Virus record (IMG/VR): IMGVR_UViG_3300006802_000003
Coordinates: 1-62,468 of that record
Length of the DNA: 62,468 bases
Origin: a virus
Strand: one strand, 5' to 3'
Below are positions 1 through 9,371 of the stretch, one piece after another. The translations under genes and the position numbers were made by a program. The notes below the pieces were generated by a model. That model was not told the origin of the DNA. It was given only the letters and a program-made list of their open reading frames with translations, and did not search any database. The number at the start of each line of letters is the position of its first letter. Position 1 is the stretch's first letter.

Positions 1-123
1 GGCAATGGCTCTGGAGGCGGTAGCCCCAATTCCCCAAGCTCTCCAGCACAGCAGGGGCAGCCACCGGCCAATGTCACGCTAGTGCAGCCGTCGATGCCGC
101 CAGCGTCGCCACAGGCTGATCCA
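1..123. repeat. Left copy of 123-bp terminal redundancy
   Basis: These bases are identical to the last 123 bases of the window and lie inside the portal gene in the same reading frame. The simplest reading is an assembly overlap from a circular or circularly permuted genome. A true short terminal repeat inside a coding gene would be unusual. Confidence 0.97.
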
Positions 124-423
124 TCGCAGCTAATGAACGCGACGCTGGCGGCTATCACCAACCAGAACCAACAGCTTGCCAGGCAGCAGCAACAATCAAC
201 TCAAGCGGTAATGATGGCGCTGCAAGCCACCATGCAGGGGCTGGATCGCATTCTGCAGCAGATCAATGCACCAAAGCAGACAGAAGTGATCCGAGACGAG
301 AATGGCAAGATCGTCGGCGCAAGACAGGTTACGTCGAGCGTTGAGCCCCAACCGCAAGAAATGTCCATGCAGCAGGAAGCGATGCCCGCAGACCTTCCAG
401 GCCGGTTGCAAGGAATCCTCTAA
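1..423 (+). CDS. Portal protein, C-terminal part (gene crosses the contig junction)
   Basis: This open frame enters from base 1 and continues the gene that starts at 60189. Joined across the 123-bp overlap, the product is 859 residues. The part here is Gln/Ser/Pro-rich and low in complexity, with runs such as NQNQQ and RQQQQ, and ends with a short conserved-looking tail (DLPGRLQGIL). It is the last part of the portal, after the coiled-coil section. An internal ATG at 82 gives an apparent 113-residue ORF, but that is an artefact of the break. Confidence 0.93.
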   Translation, partial: GNGSGGGSPNSPSSPAQQGQPPANVTLVQPSMPPASPQADPSQLMNATLAAITNQNQQLARQQQQSTQAVMMALQATMQGLDRILQQINAPKQTEVIRDENGKIVGARQVTSSVEPQPQEMSMQQEAMPADLPGRLQGIL

Positions 424-443
424 CTCTTTGAAAGGAGACACAA

Positions 444-881
444 ATGGCCACTTATACCAAGTATGAGAGTTTTGTGGAGGCACTGTTGGATGGCGGCGCT
501 GGCTCGATGGACCTGTTCGGCACCGTCGATACCATCAAAGCCGTTATTCACACCGATGCGCCGGTTGTTGCCACTGACAACGATCTGACGGACCTTACGC
601 AGATCACCGGAACCGGCTACACCGCCGGCGGCGACGACATCCAGAACGACTGCACCCGGTCGGGCGGCACGGCTACGCTTACCGGCGTTGACGTGGTTTG
701 GACGGCTGGTGCTGGTGACTGGACGACTACGGCCAGGTATGTGTCGATTCACGACGACACTGCCACTGTTCCGATTGCTGATCCCCTGATTGCCTCGTGG
801 GATTACGGTGCGACCTTCGCGCTCGGCAACGGCGAAACTTTCACGCTCGATTTTGGCGCGAGCGTGTTCACCCTGGCTTAA
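444..881 (+). CDS. Probable head-decoration or tail-associated structural protein
   Basis: This 145-residue protein directly follows the portal with a good Shine-Dalgarno (AAAGGAG). The sequence is acidic, rich in Thr, Gly and Asp, and looks like beta-strands throughout. It has no signal peptide or membrane segment. The position between portal and the receptor-binding cassette suggests a virion component. I do not recognise a specific family, so the structural role is inferred from composition and context. Confidence 0.55.
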   Translation: MATYTKYESFVEALLDGGAGSMDLFGTVDTIKAVIHTDAPVVATDNDLTDLTQITGTGYTAGGDDIQNDCTRSGGTATLTGVDVVWTAGAGDWTTTARYVSIHDDTATVPIADPLIASWDYGATFALGNGETFTLDFGASVFTLA

Positions 882-895
882 TCGGAGACTGAACT

Positions 896-1276
896 GTGGC
901 CAAGTCACAGAAGCGAACGGTGGAGGCGGAGCGCGTTGCTCCGCCATCGCCACTTAAAATCCGCCCTGAAACGCTCACCATTCCCTACAACGAGAACGGA
1001 AGGCGCATTTGCCCGCCCTATCCAGTGGCGAAGCTGATGAAGAAGGGCGCCGACGGAAAAATGAGGATTCCGTCAAAATACCTGGAGGCGCTGGAGCAAA
1101 ATCAGAAGATTTCCAGTTGCTGCCGACATCCCGAGAATCACACGGTAGAAGGGCTCAAAAGCAAGCCGGAGGAGCCCGCACCGGACATTTACATTTTCCA
1201 TTGCACCTGTGGGCGCCAGCACCGTCGATTCTGCATTGGCGGAGACGATGAGCGGCCAATCTGGATTGTGGGGTAA
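896..1276 (+). CDS. Hypothetical protein with Cys/His-rich C-terminal half
   Basis: The 126-residue product uses a GTG start about 15 bases after the previous stop. The N-terminal half is basic and Pro-rich. The C-terminal half has a CCRHPENH segment, then HCTCGRQH and a later FCIGG. This pattern is compatible with one bound zinc ion. Function is unknown. It sits at the head of the adhesin cassette and may be structural or a small accessory factor. Confidence 0.55.
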   Translation: MAKSQKRTVEAERVAPPSPLKIRPETLTIPYNENGRRICPPYPVAKLMKKGADGKMRIPSKYLEALEQNQKISSCCRHPENHTVEGLKSKPEEPAPDIYIFHCTCGRQHRRFCIGGDDERPIWIVG

Positions 1277-1295
1277 GCAAGGCGGGGTGAGCTAG

Positions 1296-3269
1296 ATGGC
1301 AGTTGTCTTAATAACGCATGATAAAGCTCATGTTAGCTCACCGTCCGATCCCCATACGTTTGCCAGTCTTTCTCTAGGCGGAACCGCAGACAGAACTGCT
1401 GCTGTTGTCTTTGTTTACCAAAGAGGCGCAACCCTTAACATCCCAACTTCTGTCAAAGTAGAGGACGTTGCATGCACCCGTGTGAACGGGACTCAATATG
1501 CTGGTGGCGCTGAAACCATTCGCATTGATGGCTATTACATCGATCTAACGTCAGAAACGGCAACAAATGGTGATATTGTCGTAGATTGGAATGGCACTCC
1601 CGACTCTGCGGCTGTCGCTATAAGCATCCTGAAATTTTCTGACACCGCCAATGCATCAGGGCCGAATTATACCAACGTCACGTCTAACGTAACAAACGTC
1701 GGCGCGTGGTATGGCTCTGGAATGCCTGATGGTGCAATCGCCATCATCGGCATGTGCAATGCTGATGGCACCGATCCAAATTTTGTTTCGGACGGAACAA
1801 ACTGGACCGCTCATCAAGAGGGTTATGAGGGCACGCAAGGCATTCAGTATGGGTCGGCCTACTACATAAACACCACCGGAAGCACGTTATCCAGTGCTCA
1901 CGCAAATACCAAGCCAGACATAACCAATGATGAATCCCGCATCATGGCTTGGACGGGTATGGGGATTGAAGAGGCTCTTGCCGCCTACACGCTAGACGCC
2001 ACGACTGGTGGCAGCTATTCGCTTTCCGGACAAACGGCAGCCCTGGAAGTGGGTTACGAAGTTGCTGCGGGACCTGGGAGCTACGCGGTTTCGGGAACCG
2101 ATGCATTACTAGAGCAGAGTCGGACATTCACGAACATCGAATGGGGCCTGTACTTCCTGCAGGCGCTTGGCGACAACCTTTACGTTGGACGCGCTGTAAT
2201 CGCAGAGGGTGGCTCCTACGCGGTCGGCGGTACGGCGGCAACACTACAGATCAACCTCACGCTGACTGCAGAAGCGGGCAGCTACGCCGTTACAGGAACC
2301 GATGCTGCCTTAACGATACCAACCGGAGTGGATCTTGTTGCCGATGGCGGAAGCTATTCGGTTGCTGGTACGGATGCGGCCCTTGAGGTCGGTTACGCGG
2401 TTGCTGGTGATGCGGGCTCGTACACCGTCAATGGTTCCGCCGCGACGTTGCAGCATGCCTGGGTGCTTTCTGCGGAGGCGGGAGCCTATTCTGTTTCAGG
2501 GACCGCCGCGACGTTCCTGCTTAACCGGCCTCTTACCGCCGAGGCAGGCTCGTATGCGCTAACAGGTACTGACGCCAATCTTGAAAGGTCGCGCAACTTT
2601 ACCGCCGAGGCAGGCAGTTATGCCGTGTCTGGCACCGATGCACTGCTAGAACAGGGATACGCCGTCACCGCGGAGGCAGGCAGTTATGCCGTTTCAGGGA
2701 CTGACGCGACATTGCAAATCGCGCTCGATGTCCTTGCTGAATCCGGCGCCTACTCGGTTTCGGGAACGGACGCTGCCCTAGAACAAGGCTACCTGGTCGG
2801 CGCCAACGCTGGCTCTTATGCTGTCACAGGGACTGCAGCAACGCCGTATCCATCGACGGTCCTATATCCAAACGCCGACGTGACGGACGGCTCCTGGCTG
2901 AACGAGCTGGGCAACAATACGAATCTGTATGCGTCGATCGATGAAATTGCCGCGAACGATACGGACTACATCGAGTCGCCGGCGCTTTCTTCTGGCAATT
3001 CGGACACCTGCGAGATTGCGCTGACGGCAAGCGGCGATCCGCAGCGTTCGTTTGGTCACAAGTTCGCCTACCGCTACCAGGCGCTAGGCGTGGCCACCAT
3101 GAACCTCACGGTGCGCCTGATCCAAGGAACGACGATCATTGCATCCAATACGCACAACAGCGTTGGCGGCACACTGGTCAATAGCGAACTTACGTTGAGC
3201 GCGGCAGAAGCGGACAGCATCACCGATTATAGTGATCTGCGCCTGCGGTTCACGGCGGAGGCAGCGTAA
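1296..3269 (+). CDS. Repeat-rich tail adhesin / fibre protein A
   Basis: This 657-residue protein has three parts. Residues 1-230 look like a beta-rich lectin-type domain (many Asn/Thr, no catalytic signature seen). Residues about 235-520 hold about 12 copies of a 21-22-residue repeat with core GSYAVSGTDA. Residues 525-657 form a different beta-rich domain. The same repeat recurs in the larger protein at 4039-8571, so both are probably parts of the receptor-binding apparatus. The stop overlaps the next start (TAATGG), so the cassette of three genes is translationally coupled. One repeat is interrupted by a WGLYFLQ-type insert that also appears in modified form in the larger protein. Confidence 0.7.
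   Translation: MAVVLITHDKAHVSSPSDPHTFASLSLGGTADRTAAVVFVYQRGATLNIPTSVKVEDVACTRVNGTQYAGGAETIRIDGYYIDLTSETATNGDIVVDWNGTPDSAAVAISILKFSDTANASGPNYTNVTSNVTNVGAWYGSGMPDGAIAIIGMCNADGTDPNFVSDGTNWTAHQEGYEGTQGIQYGSAYYINTTGSTLSSAHANTKPDITNDESRIMAWTGMGIEEALAAYTLDATTGGSYSLSGQTAALEVGYEVAAGPGSYAVSGTDALLEQSRTFTNIEWGLYFLQALGDNLYVGRAVIAEGGSYAVGGTAATLQINLTLTAEAGSYAVTGTDAALTIPTGVDLVADGGSYSVAGTDAALEVGYAVAGDAGSYTVNGSAATLQHAWVLSAEAGAYSVSGTAATFLLNRPLTAEAGSYALTGTDANLERSRNFTAEAGSYAVSGTDALLEQGYAVTAEAGSYAVSGTDATLQIALDVLAESGAYSVSGTDAALEQGYLVGANAGSYAVTGTAATPYPSTVLYPNADVTDGSWLNELGNNTNLYASIDEIAANDTDYIESPALSSGNSDTCEIALTASGDPQRSFGHKFAYRYQALGVATMNLTVRLIQGTTIIASNTHNSVGGTLVNSELTLSAAEADSITDYSDLRLRFTAEAA
1990..2850 (+). repeat. Coding repeat array A (about 12 units of 21-22 residues)
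   Basis: Tandem degenerate units of about 66 bases encode the core GSY-(A/S/T)-(V/I)-x-G-T-(D/A)-A. Units differ mostly by synonymous changes and in the variable tail of each unit (for example LEQGYAVTAEA or LQINLTLTAEA). The same family of units is found at 5500-8380. Confidence 0.92.
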
Positions 3270-4039
3270 TGGCAGTTACATGGGATAAAGCCACATTCGA
3301 TCAGTTATATCGCACAAAACCGTGGCATGCCGGTATTCGTCGCAATTCTGCGGAGGCGAGACTGCCGCCGTTTTTTCACTACAACTGGTTTGGCGTACAG
3401 AATGGGATGACAAGACAGCTAGACAGGTTCTTGTCTGTACCGGGAGCCGCGCAAATTTCAGACCTGTGCGTTATAGGCGGAGCATGGGGCTGGTTTGCTG
3501 AAATGCTCGAATCGCGCGGCATTAACACAATCAATGTCGATACCTCGACCTACGTCCTAGACAATCAGAACGTGTCAGAAGAGGGCGAGATTCGAGACAT
3601 ACTGACTGCCGGAGGAATGGATTGGGACAATCTTCCAGACTGCTTTGTTGATCCAAACGACTTTTCGCAGACGGTTGATCCTCGGCCATATTGGTTGCAT
3701 CCATCAGGCGGGCGAAGCGGCAAGCCGGTGATTGATGAGGATATGTCCACTAACACATCCCGCAAGAATGTGCGTCAGGCACTTGGCAATAACATGGATG
3801 CGATCTTGACCGAGTTTGTGTTGGACGGCTTCGACGTTGAAGCTGATGCCCTATCGTTTGTTGAGCGATGCGAACAGCTTCGACCAAATCCGAATTGCAA
3901 TGTTTTGCATTTCGTTTTGACAGTGAATGACCACCCACTTTTTCTTCCGTCAACACAAGCGGAGTGGAGGCAAAGACTAGACGCCAACGGATTTACGAAC
4001 CATTGGGTGATTAACCAGCTCGGTCAAGTGGTGACGTAA
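3269..4039 (+). CDS. Class I SAM-dependent methyltransferase-like protein in the adhesin cassette
   Basis: This 256-residue protein has a glycine-containing strand-turn-helix near residues 65-90 (LCVIGGAWGWFAEML followed by INTINVDTS). It resembles motif I and the acidic residue of motif II in class I methyltransferases. Downstream, ILTEFVLDGFD and the late beta-hairpin fit the end of such a fold. It overlaps both neighbours by one base in TAATGG arrangements, so it is made together with the two adhesins. The substrate is unknown: it could modify a tail protein or a host surface molecule, or act as a fold-only structural unit. The assignment rests on motif-level similarity. Confidence 0.5.
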   Translation: MAVTWDKATFDQLYRTKPWHAGIRRNSAEARLPPFFHYNWFGVQNGMTRQLDRFLSVPGAAQISDLCVIGGAWGWFAEMLESRGINTINVDTSTYVLDNQNVSEEGEIRDILTAGGMDWDNLPDCFVDPNDFSQTVDPRPYWLHPSGGRSGKPVIDEDMSTNTSRKNVRQALGNNMDAILTEFVLDGFDVEADALSFVERCEQLRPNPNCNVLHFVLTVNDHPLFLPSTQAEWRQRLDANGFTNHWVINQLGQVVT

Positions 4040-7000
4040 TGGCTCTCCCATACGCAACAGGCTTTCCAACTAACGCTGAAAAGTTTGCCAGCGTTGGACA
4101 GCACATGGCTCGCCTCGGGAGTTTTGAGTACGGTGGAGAAGTCTTTGTCGTCTACGTGACGCTCCTAGATGGAAGCATCTTTACCGCGCGATGCGTTGTT
4201 TCTTACGCATCGGACCCGACCGGAACTTGGACGCAAGTTATTTCAGGAAATATAAATGGAGGCGGCGCAAATTCACCCAACGGTGCGACAATTGGGGCGC
4301 AGGCTCTTTTTGTTGATACCACGAATGGCGTTGTCACCATTTCGATGGAGTGGGGCAGTAGATATGTAGGTCCTAGTATCGGGAATTATTCCGGTAACAA
4401 CCTAATCCAGTTTGATCTTGATACCCACACCTTCATCACTGGAAATGTCCAAGATCCATATCCAAAGCAAAGTTATGGCGCAACAGATGGCGAGTCTGAC
4501 CCGGCTCCGGATTTCTTTGGCCAATCACAACAAGGATGGACCGGGACATCTTGTATTCGTCGCTCTAATGGCGATGTCGTTATGCTGCACACGGCTTTTG
4601 GGCCGTCCAGCATGGGTGGTACATACGACACCATCGACTATGAGTTTTATGACGACTCGACTAACACTTGGACGACGCATGTTACGGTTTTTGATGGGGG
4701 CGCAAAAAGTGACAATTATCTTTCCCCGACAATTATTCAGGGTTCAAGCGATCAATGCCACCTTCTGGCGGTCAACGTTCTTAATGATGACAGGACGGTT
4801 GGCGGCAACGTAGCACTGCGCGCTTTAAGCAGCTCGAACACGCTTAGAACCGAAAGAACCACAAGCGGAACGACCTGCTACAGTATCACGCCGCCTTCTG
4901 GAGAGCCTGTTACTTTTACAAGAAGCTCAACTGAATATGTTGGGGTTGTTGTAGCAACAAGCACAGTTAATCTGTCTCGCCTGTACTACCAGCATTTTAC
5001 AGACGACTCGAGCCCAACATTCAATTTCAATACGATTATCTCTGGCGGCTCTGTTAGCCACCACATGGAGCGCAACAAGTGTGGGGGTTATTGCTTCGAC
5101 CCCGACAATGGCCACCACTACGTTTTCTTTGCCGACCGTTCCGACCATATTTACGGCTACACAGACCAAGGGAACCTATCGACATGGGCAACGCTGAACA
5201 GCGGATCGTCTATCGGAGCGCCATCGACTGATTCTGGAACCAGCCGTGATGCTTATCAATTCACCGCAAACTGCTTCCAAGTCGGAAGCGATATAGTAGT
5301 TGGTTACACATGGAACAATCTTTGGGCCGAAGAAGATGATGATGGTTCGGCAACCATTATTTATTTTGGTGAAGGCGGTAGATATAACGGATTCTTATGG
5401 TCCGTCAGTCCGCAACAAGATCTCGTTACCAATGAAATTGACGGCAATTCAAAAACGTATCCGGCGTATTATGACCAGTGGACAATCCGTAGCCTTGGCG
5501 TAACGCTCGACGCAACGACAGGAGGCAGCTACAGCGTAAGTGGCACGGCGGCCACGCTGCAGATTAACACCACGCTGGCCGCAAACGGTGGTTCGTATGC
5601 AGTCACTGGCACGGACGCAACGCTTACAAAAGCGGCGCCAAAACTTCTCACGGCGGATGCCGGCAGTTACTCGATCAGCGGCACTGATGCGACACTACTT
5701 CACGACCGGACGCTAGATGCGACGGTTGGCGGCTCGTATGCGATCAGTGGCACCGACGCGACGTTGCAGTTCGGCTTCACGCTGGACGCCACGACGCCCG
5801 GCAGTTACGCGGTGTCAGGCACCGATGCCAACCTGGAATGGGGCCACGTTCTCGCTGCAGAGGCGGGCTCCTACGCAGTTTCTGGTACAGACGCCAGCCT
5901 AGAGCAGGGATATGCCGTCACTGCAGAAGCTGGGGCCTATTCGGTAAGCGGTACTGATGCCACTTTCCAAATCGCGCTGACGCTGACTGCCGATCCAGGT
6001 AGCTACACAGTCGCTGGCACGGACGCTTCGCTAGAGCACGGTTATGTGCTCGATGCGACGGTTGGAGGGACATATAGCGTCTCCGGTACGGACGCCACGC
6101 TAACCAAGGCCAAGAAGATTGCAGCCGATGCCGGTTCGTATGCCGTCTCCGGAACAGACGCCAGTCTTGAGCATGGGCGGCTGGTCACGGCTGACGCGGG
6201 CTCATATGCCGTAACCGGCACTGACGCCACGCTCCAGATAGCATTGTCCCTGACTGCGGAGGCTGGGGCTTATGCGGTCACCGGCACTGACGCCACGCTG
6301 CAAATTGCCGTGGATGTCCTTGGCGAAGCGGGTTCGTATGCAATCAGCGGCACCGATGCGGCGCTGGAACAAGGCTATGTCCTGGCTGCCGAGGCTGGGG
6401 CCTACACGGTTTCTGGCACTGACGCAGCCTTGCTGCAGGGCTATGCGGTTACTGCTGAATCTGGTTCGTACAGTGTTTCAGGAACAGAAGCCGCGTTCCT
6501 ATGGGATCGCCTGGTAACGGCGGAGGCGGGTTCCTACGCCGTCACTGGAACCGATGCCACGCTTACCGTTGGGGGTGCTACCGGCTTCACGCTGCCTGCA
6601 GACGCTGGATCTTATGCAGTCACTGGAACTGCGGCGACATTCCAGATTGCGCTTACGATTGCGGGCGACGCCGGTTCCTATGCGGTTACCGGCACTGACG
6701 CCAATTTGGAATGGGGCCATGTTGTTGCGGCAGAAGCTGGAAGTTACGCGGTCACAGGCACCGACGCCACATTCCAGGTCGCACTGGCCGTCACTGCCGA
6801 GGCTGGCGCCTACACGGTGTCAGGCACCGACGCGACGCTGCAGATCAACCTTCCTCTCACTGCCGAGGCTGGTAGTTATGCGATCAGCGGCACTGATGCT
6901 GCTCTTGAGCATGGCCGCGTTGTGGCTGCCGAGGCTGGTAGTTATGTCGTTACGGGTACAGATGCCGCGCTGACGCTGATAAACGCCTTTGCGCTCATTG

Positions 7001-8571
7001 CGGAGACGGGCAGCTACACCGTTACGGGAACGGATGCCAATCTTGAATGGGGCCACATCCTCACTGCGGAGGCAGGCTCTTATGCGGTTAGCGGCACTGC
7101 GGCAAGCCTGTTCCAAGGCTACGCAGTGGCGGGCGATACCGGGTCTTACACGGTCACAGGCACCGACGCCAATCTTGAACATGGTTATGTGCTTGCTGCC
7201 GAGGCCGGTAGTTACTCTGTTACAGGCACGGATGCTACGCTAACAACGGGAGCGGCAACCGGCCAAATAAGGGTCACCTGGGCCGCCTTCTACTTGCCAG
7301 ACACTGCAGGAAACCTGCAACTTGCAGGGGATGCGGGCGCCTATACGATTACCGGCACCGACGCGAGCTTCCTTTACGGCTACGCCACAACGGCAGAGGC
7401 CGGCACCTACGCGGTCACTGGAACCGATGCGAGCCTTGAATACGGCTTTGCGGTCACAGCAGAGGCCGGTTCATACGCCGTAACCGGAACAGATGCGACG
7501 TTCCAAATTGCCTTGGCGGTCGTGGCGGAGTCGGGTGCCTACACCGTTTCCGGCGTCGATGCCAACCTCGAACAAGGATACGTTGTTGCTGCAGAAGCGG
7601 GCAGTTACGCCACATCCGGCACTGACGCGGCATTTAGCAGGGGCTACGCCGTTTTGGCGGAAAGTGGCTCCTACGCTGTCACCGGCACCGACGCCAGCCT
7701 GGAGCAAGGATATACAATCACAGCCGAGGCCGGATCGTATTCCGTCACTGGCACCGATGCGACGTTGTTGCAAGGGCTTGCAGTCACCGCCGAAGCTGGC
7801 AGCTATGCTATATCTGGCGTGGATGCAGCGACATTGCATGGCCGCGTCCTGGCCGCAGGGGCTGGCAGTTATACCATCACCGGCAGCGACGCATTGTTGC
7901 TCAAAACCGGCGCGTATGCGCTGCTGGCGGAAGCGGGCAGTTACGCTATCACCGGCACGGATGCTGCGCTCGAATACGGTTTTGCGGTTGCGGCAGAGGC
8001 TGGCAGCTATGCAGTTGTTGGAACCGACTCCACATTTGTGTGGAATCACGTTCTTGGCGCCGAGGCTGGCAGCTACGCAGTAACGGGTACAGATGCAAAT
8101 CTGACGCTCCTCAATGCCTTCACGCTGACGGCGGATGCCGGGTCTTACGCGGTTGGCGGAACAGATGCGGCGCTGGAGCATGGGTATGTAGTCGCCGCCA
8201 ACAGCGGTTCTTATGCGGTCAGCGGAACGGATGCTGGCCTGGCCATCGGAATTTCAGTGGTTGCCGAGGCCGGATCATATCTGACTGCAGGAACGGATGT
8301 CGCCTTCGTTCGGGCGGTGCGCGTTATCAGCGGCGAAAGCGGCACATACAATATCAGCGGCTCGGAAGCCGAGTTGAAGCTGCCCGTTTACGGTTCTGGT
8401 TACAACAAGCAGCGCAAGCGGCAGCCCAGGCCGTGGGTCATTGACTTCAATCAAGAGGAATACAATCGCCTGGTTGGTCGCCCGAATCCGCCGCGGCCAG
8501 CGACTGACAAGGAGCGTGCGGCGCTCAACGACGACGAAGAAGCCTTGTATTACATCCTTATGGCTAGTTGA
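4039..8571 (+). CDS. Giant repeat-rich tail adhesin / tailspike protein B
   Basis: The product has 1,510 residues. Residues 1-485 form a beta-rich, probably propeller-like head, with Asn/Thr/Trp strands such as GTWTQVISG and NTWTTHVTVF resembling BNR/sialidase-type blades. Residues about 490-1445 contain about 42 copies of a 21-22-residue repeat with core GSYAVTGTDA. A basic tail follows (residues about 1450-1510) with the segments KQRKRQPRPWV and NQEEYNRL, which may attach it to the virion or to a chaperone. The repeats match those of the protein at 1296-3269. I infer a long host-attachment fibre or spike. Confidence 0.75.
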   Translation: MALPYATGFPTNAEKFASVGQHMARLGSFEYGGEVFVVYVTLLDGSIFTARCVVSYASDPTGTWTQVISGNINGGGANSPNGATIGAQALFVDTTNGVVTISMEWGSRYVGPSIGNYSGNNLIQFDLDTHTFITGNVQDPYPKQSYGATDGESDPAPDFFGQSQQGWTGTSCIRRSNGDVVMLHTAFGPSSMGGTYDTIDYEFYDDSTNTWTTHVTVFDGGAKSDNYLSPTIIQGSSDQCHLLAVNVLNDDRTVGGNVALRALSSSNTLRTERTTSGTTCYSITPPSGEPVTFTRSSTEYVGVVVATSTVNLSRLYYQHFTDDSSPTFNFNTIISGGSVSHHMERNKCGGYCFDPDNGHHYVFFADRSDHIYGYTDQGNLSTWATLNSGSSIGAPSTDSGTSRDAYQFTANCFQVGSDIVVGYTWNNLWAEEDDDGSATIIYFGEGGRYNGFLWSVSPQQDLVTNEIDGNSKTYPAYYDQWTIRSLGVTLDATTGGSYSVSGTAATLQINTTLAANGGSYAVTGTDATLTKAAPKLLTADAGSYSISGTDATLLHDRTLDATVGGSYAISGTDATLQFGFTLDATTPGSYAVSGTDANLEWGHVLAAEAGSYAVSGTDASLEQGYAVTAEAGAYSVSGTDATFQIALTLTADPGSYTVAGTDASLEHGYVLDATVGGTYSVSGTDATLTKAKKIAADAGSYAVSGTDASLEHGRLVTADAGSYAVTGTDATLQIALSLTAEAGAYAVTGTDATLQIAVDVLGEAGSYAISGTDAALEQGYVLAAEAGAYTVSGTDAALLQGYAVTAESGSYSVSGTEAAFLWDRLVTAEAGSYAVTGTDATLTVGGATGFTLPADAGSYAVTGTAATFQIALTIAGDAGSYAVTGTDANLEWGHVVAAEAGSYAVTGTDATFQVALAVTAEAGAYTVSGTDATLQINLPLTAEAGSYAISGTDAALEHGRVVAAEAGSYVVTGTDAALTLINAFALIAETGSYTVTGTDANLEWGHILTAEAGSYAVSGTAASLFQGYAVAGDTGSYTVTGTDANLEHGYVLAAEAGSYSVTGTDATLTTGAATGQIRVTWAAFYLPDTAGNLQLAGDAGAYTITGTDASFLYGYATTAEAGTYAVTGTDASLEYGFAVTAEAGSYAVTGTDATFQIALAVVAESGAYTVSGVDANLEQGYVVAAEAGSYATSGTDAAFSRGYAVLAESGSYAVTGTDASLEQGYTITAEAGSYSVTGTDATLLQGLAVTAEAGSYAISGVDAATLHGRVLAAGAGSYTITGSDALLLKTGAYALLAEAGSYAITGTDAALEYGFAVAAEAGSYAVVGTDSTFVWNHVLGAEAGSYAVTGTDANLTLLNAFTLTADAGSYAVGGTDAALEHGYVVAANSGSYAVSGTDAGLAIGISVVAEAGSYLTAGTDVAFVRAVRVISGESGTYNISGSEAELKLPVYGSGYNKQRKRQPRPWVIDFNQEEYNRLVGRPNPPRPATDKERAALNDDEEALYYILMAS
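5500..8380 (+). repeat. Coding repeat array B (about 42 units of 21-22 residues)
   Basis: About 2.9 kb of uninterrupted degenerate 63-69-base units, hand-counted at about 42 from the SYxVxGTD core. One unit carries an insert around IRVTWAAFYLPD, reminiscent of the insert in array A. There is no stop or frameshift in the whole array, so the units are under selection as protein. Confidence 0.93.
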
Positions 8572-8581
8572 GGTGTGCAAA

Positions 8582-8935
8582 ATGACAGACCACGAACACG
8601 AGCAAATGGTGGAGGAAAAGATCAAGCGAGAAATTCGCAGCGGTTGGTTCCGAACGCTAGTGACGACTCTTGTTGGCGTTAGTGCGCTTGCCGGCTCAAC
8701 TTACACCGTGGTGGCCAACATCACTGAAATGCGAATTATGGTGGCACAGAACTCGAAGGGGATCACGAACAACCATGAGCGCCTTGAGAAGCTGGAGAGC
8801 AAACAGCTTCCAGACGGGCTGGAGCGCGGACAACTCCAAGCGGCTATAAAGTCCGTCCAAATCACGCTCGACAAGATCGAGCGACGAATGGAGCGATTAG
8901 AAGAGCTCCAAAGAAACATCAAGCCCCGCCAGTGA
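8582..8935 (+). CDS. Small membrane protein with C-terminal coiled coil
   Basis: This 117-residue protein starts with a charged segment (residues 1-22). A single hydrophobic segment follows at about 25-45 (TLVTTLVGVSALAGSTYTVVA), then a heptad-rich helix to the end (LEKLESKQL, IERRMERLEEL). The chosen ATG follows the adhesin stop closely; the longer upstream frame overlaps the adhesin and is unlikely. A comparable layout occurs in the protein at 38568-38909 next to the lysis genes. It could be a holin-like or tail-associated membrane protein. Function is not established. Confidence 0.65.
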   Translation: MTDHEHEQMVEEKIKREIRSGWFRTLVTTLVGVSALAGSTYTVVANITEMRIMVAQNSKGITNNHERLEKLESKQLPDGLERGQLQAAIKSVQITLDKIERRMERLEELQRNIKPRQ

Positions 8936-8947
8936 GCGGGGTTTTTT
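8924..8947 (+). terminator. Rho-independent terminator after the adhesin cassette
   Basis: A perfect 6-bp stem CCCCGC/GCGGGG with a 6-base loop is followed directly by six T. The stem overlaps the stop codon of the preceding membrane protein. It separates the adhesin cassette from the scaffold/capsid genes, so the latter may have their own promoter or rely on read-through. Confidence 0.88.
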
Positions 8948-8969
8948 AATGCCCACCGGAGACATGGGA

Positions 8970-9371
8970 ATGAGCATGGACGTTGAGGACTACGGCAATC
9001 AGCTCGATGAGAGCTACGGCCTGTCTGACGTACCTAAACTGCAGCACCTTTATCGTTTGGCCGCATCCAGCCGGTTCACGGTTCTGGAAATGCTCAATGA
9101 TGAAAGCCCGTTACGCCTCATCTTGGAGAAGGCCAAGAGCGAGGCAGATGCGGCGCTCGACAAGTTGATCGATGCCGATCTGCACACAGACGCAGGCATC
9201 GCCACCGCGCGCAAGCTACAGGCCACAGTGCATAGACACCTGGACCTGATGCGCTGGGTCGAGGAAATCACCACAGAAGGTGATGAGGCGGCCCAAACAC
9301 TCAAAACCGCGCCTATCGAGGATTTTGAAATCCAAGACGGCGAACCTGGAGACGAGACTTATGCCGACTGA
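8970..9371 (+). CDS. Hypothetical head-gene-cluster protein
   Basis: The product is about 133 residues, mostly helical and acidic toward its C terminus. Three in-frame ATG codons lie at 8949, 8964 and 8970. The last has GGAG eight bases upstream, so it is preferred. It overlaps the scaffold gene, which suggests co-translation. No motif is recognised. The location immediately before scaffold and capsid suggests an assembly-related role. Confidence 0.6.
   Translation: MSMDVEDYGNQLDESYGLSDVPKLQHLYRLAASSRFTVLEMLNDESPLRLILEKAKSEADAALDKLIDADLHTDAGIATARKLQATVHRHLDLMRWVEEITTEGDEAAQTLKTAPIEDFEIQDGEPGDETYAD

Noticed and set aside
1990-8380. CRISPR array or satellite DNA interpretation of the long repeat region
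   Set aside because: The units are contiguous, degenerate, multiples of three and preserve one reading frame with a protein-level consensus. There are no unique spacers.
1296-8571. Diversity-generating retroelement acting on the adhesins
   Set aside because: No reverse transcriptase gene and no template-repeat/variable-repeat pair with adenine-specific differences were seen.
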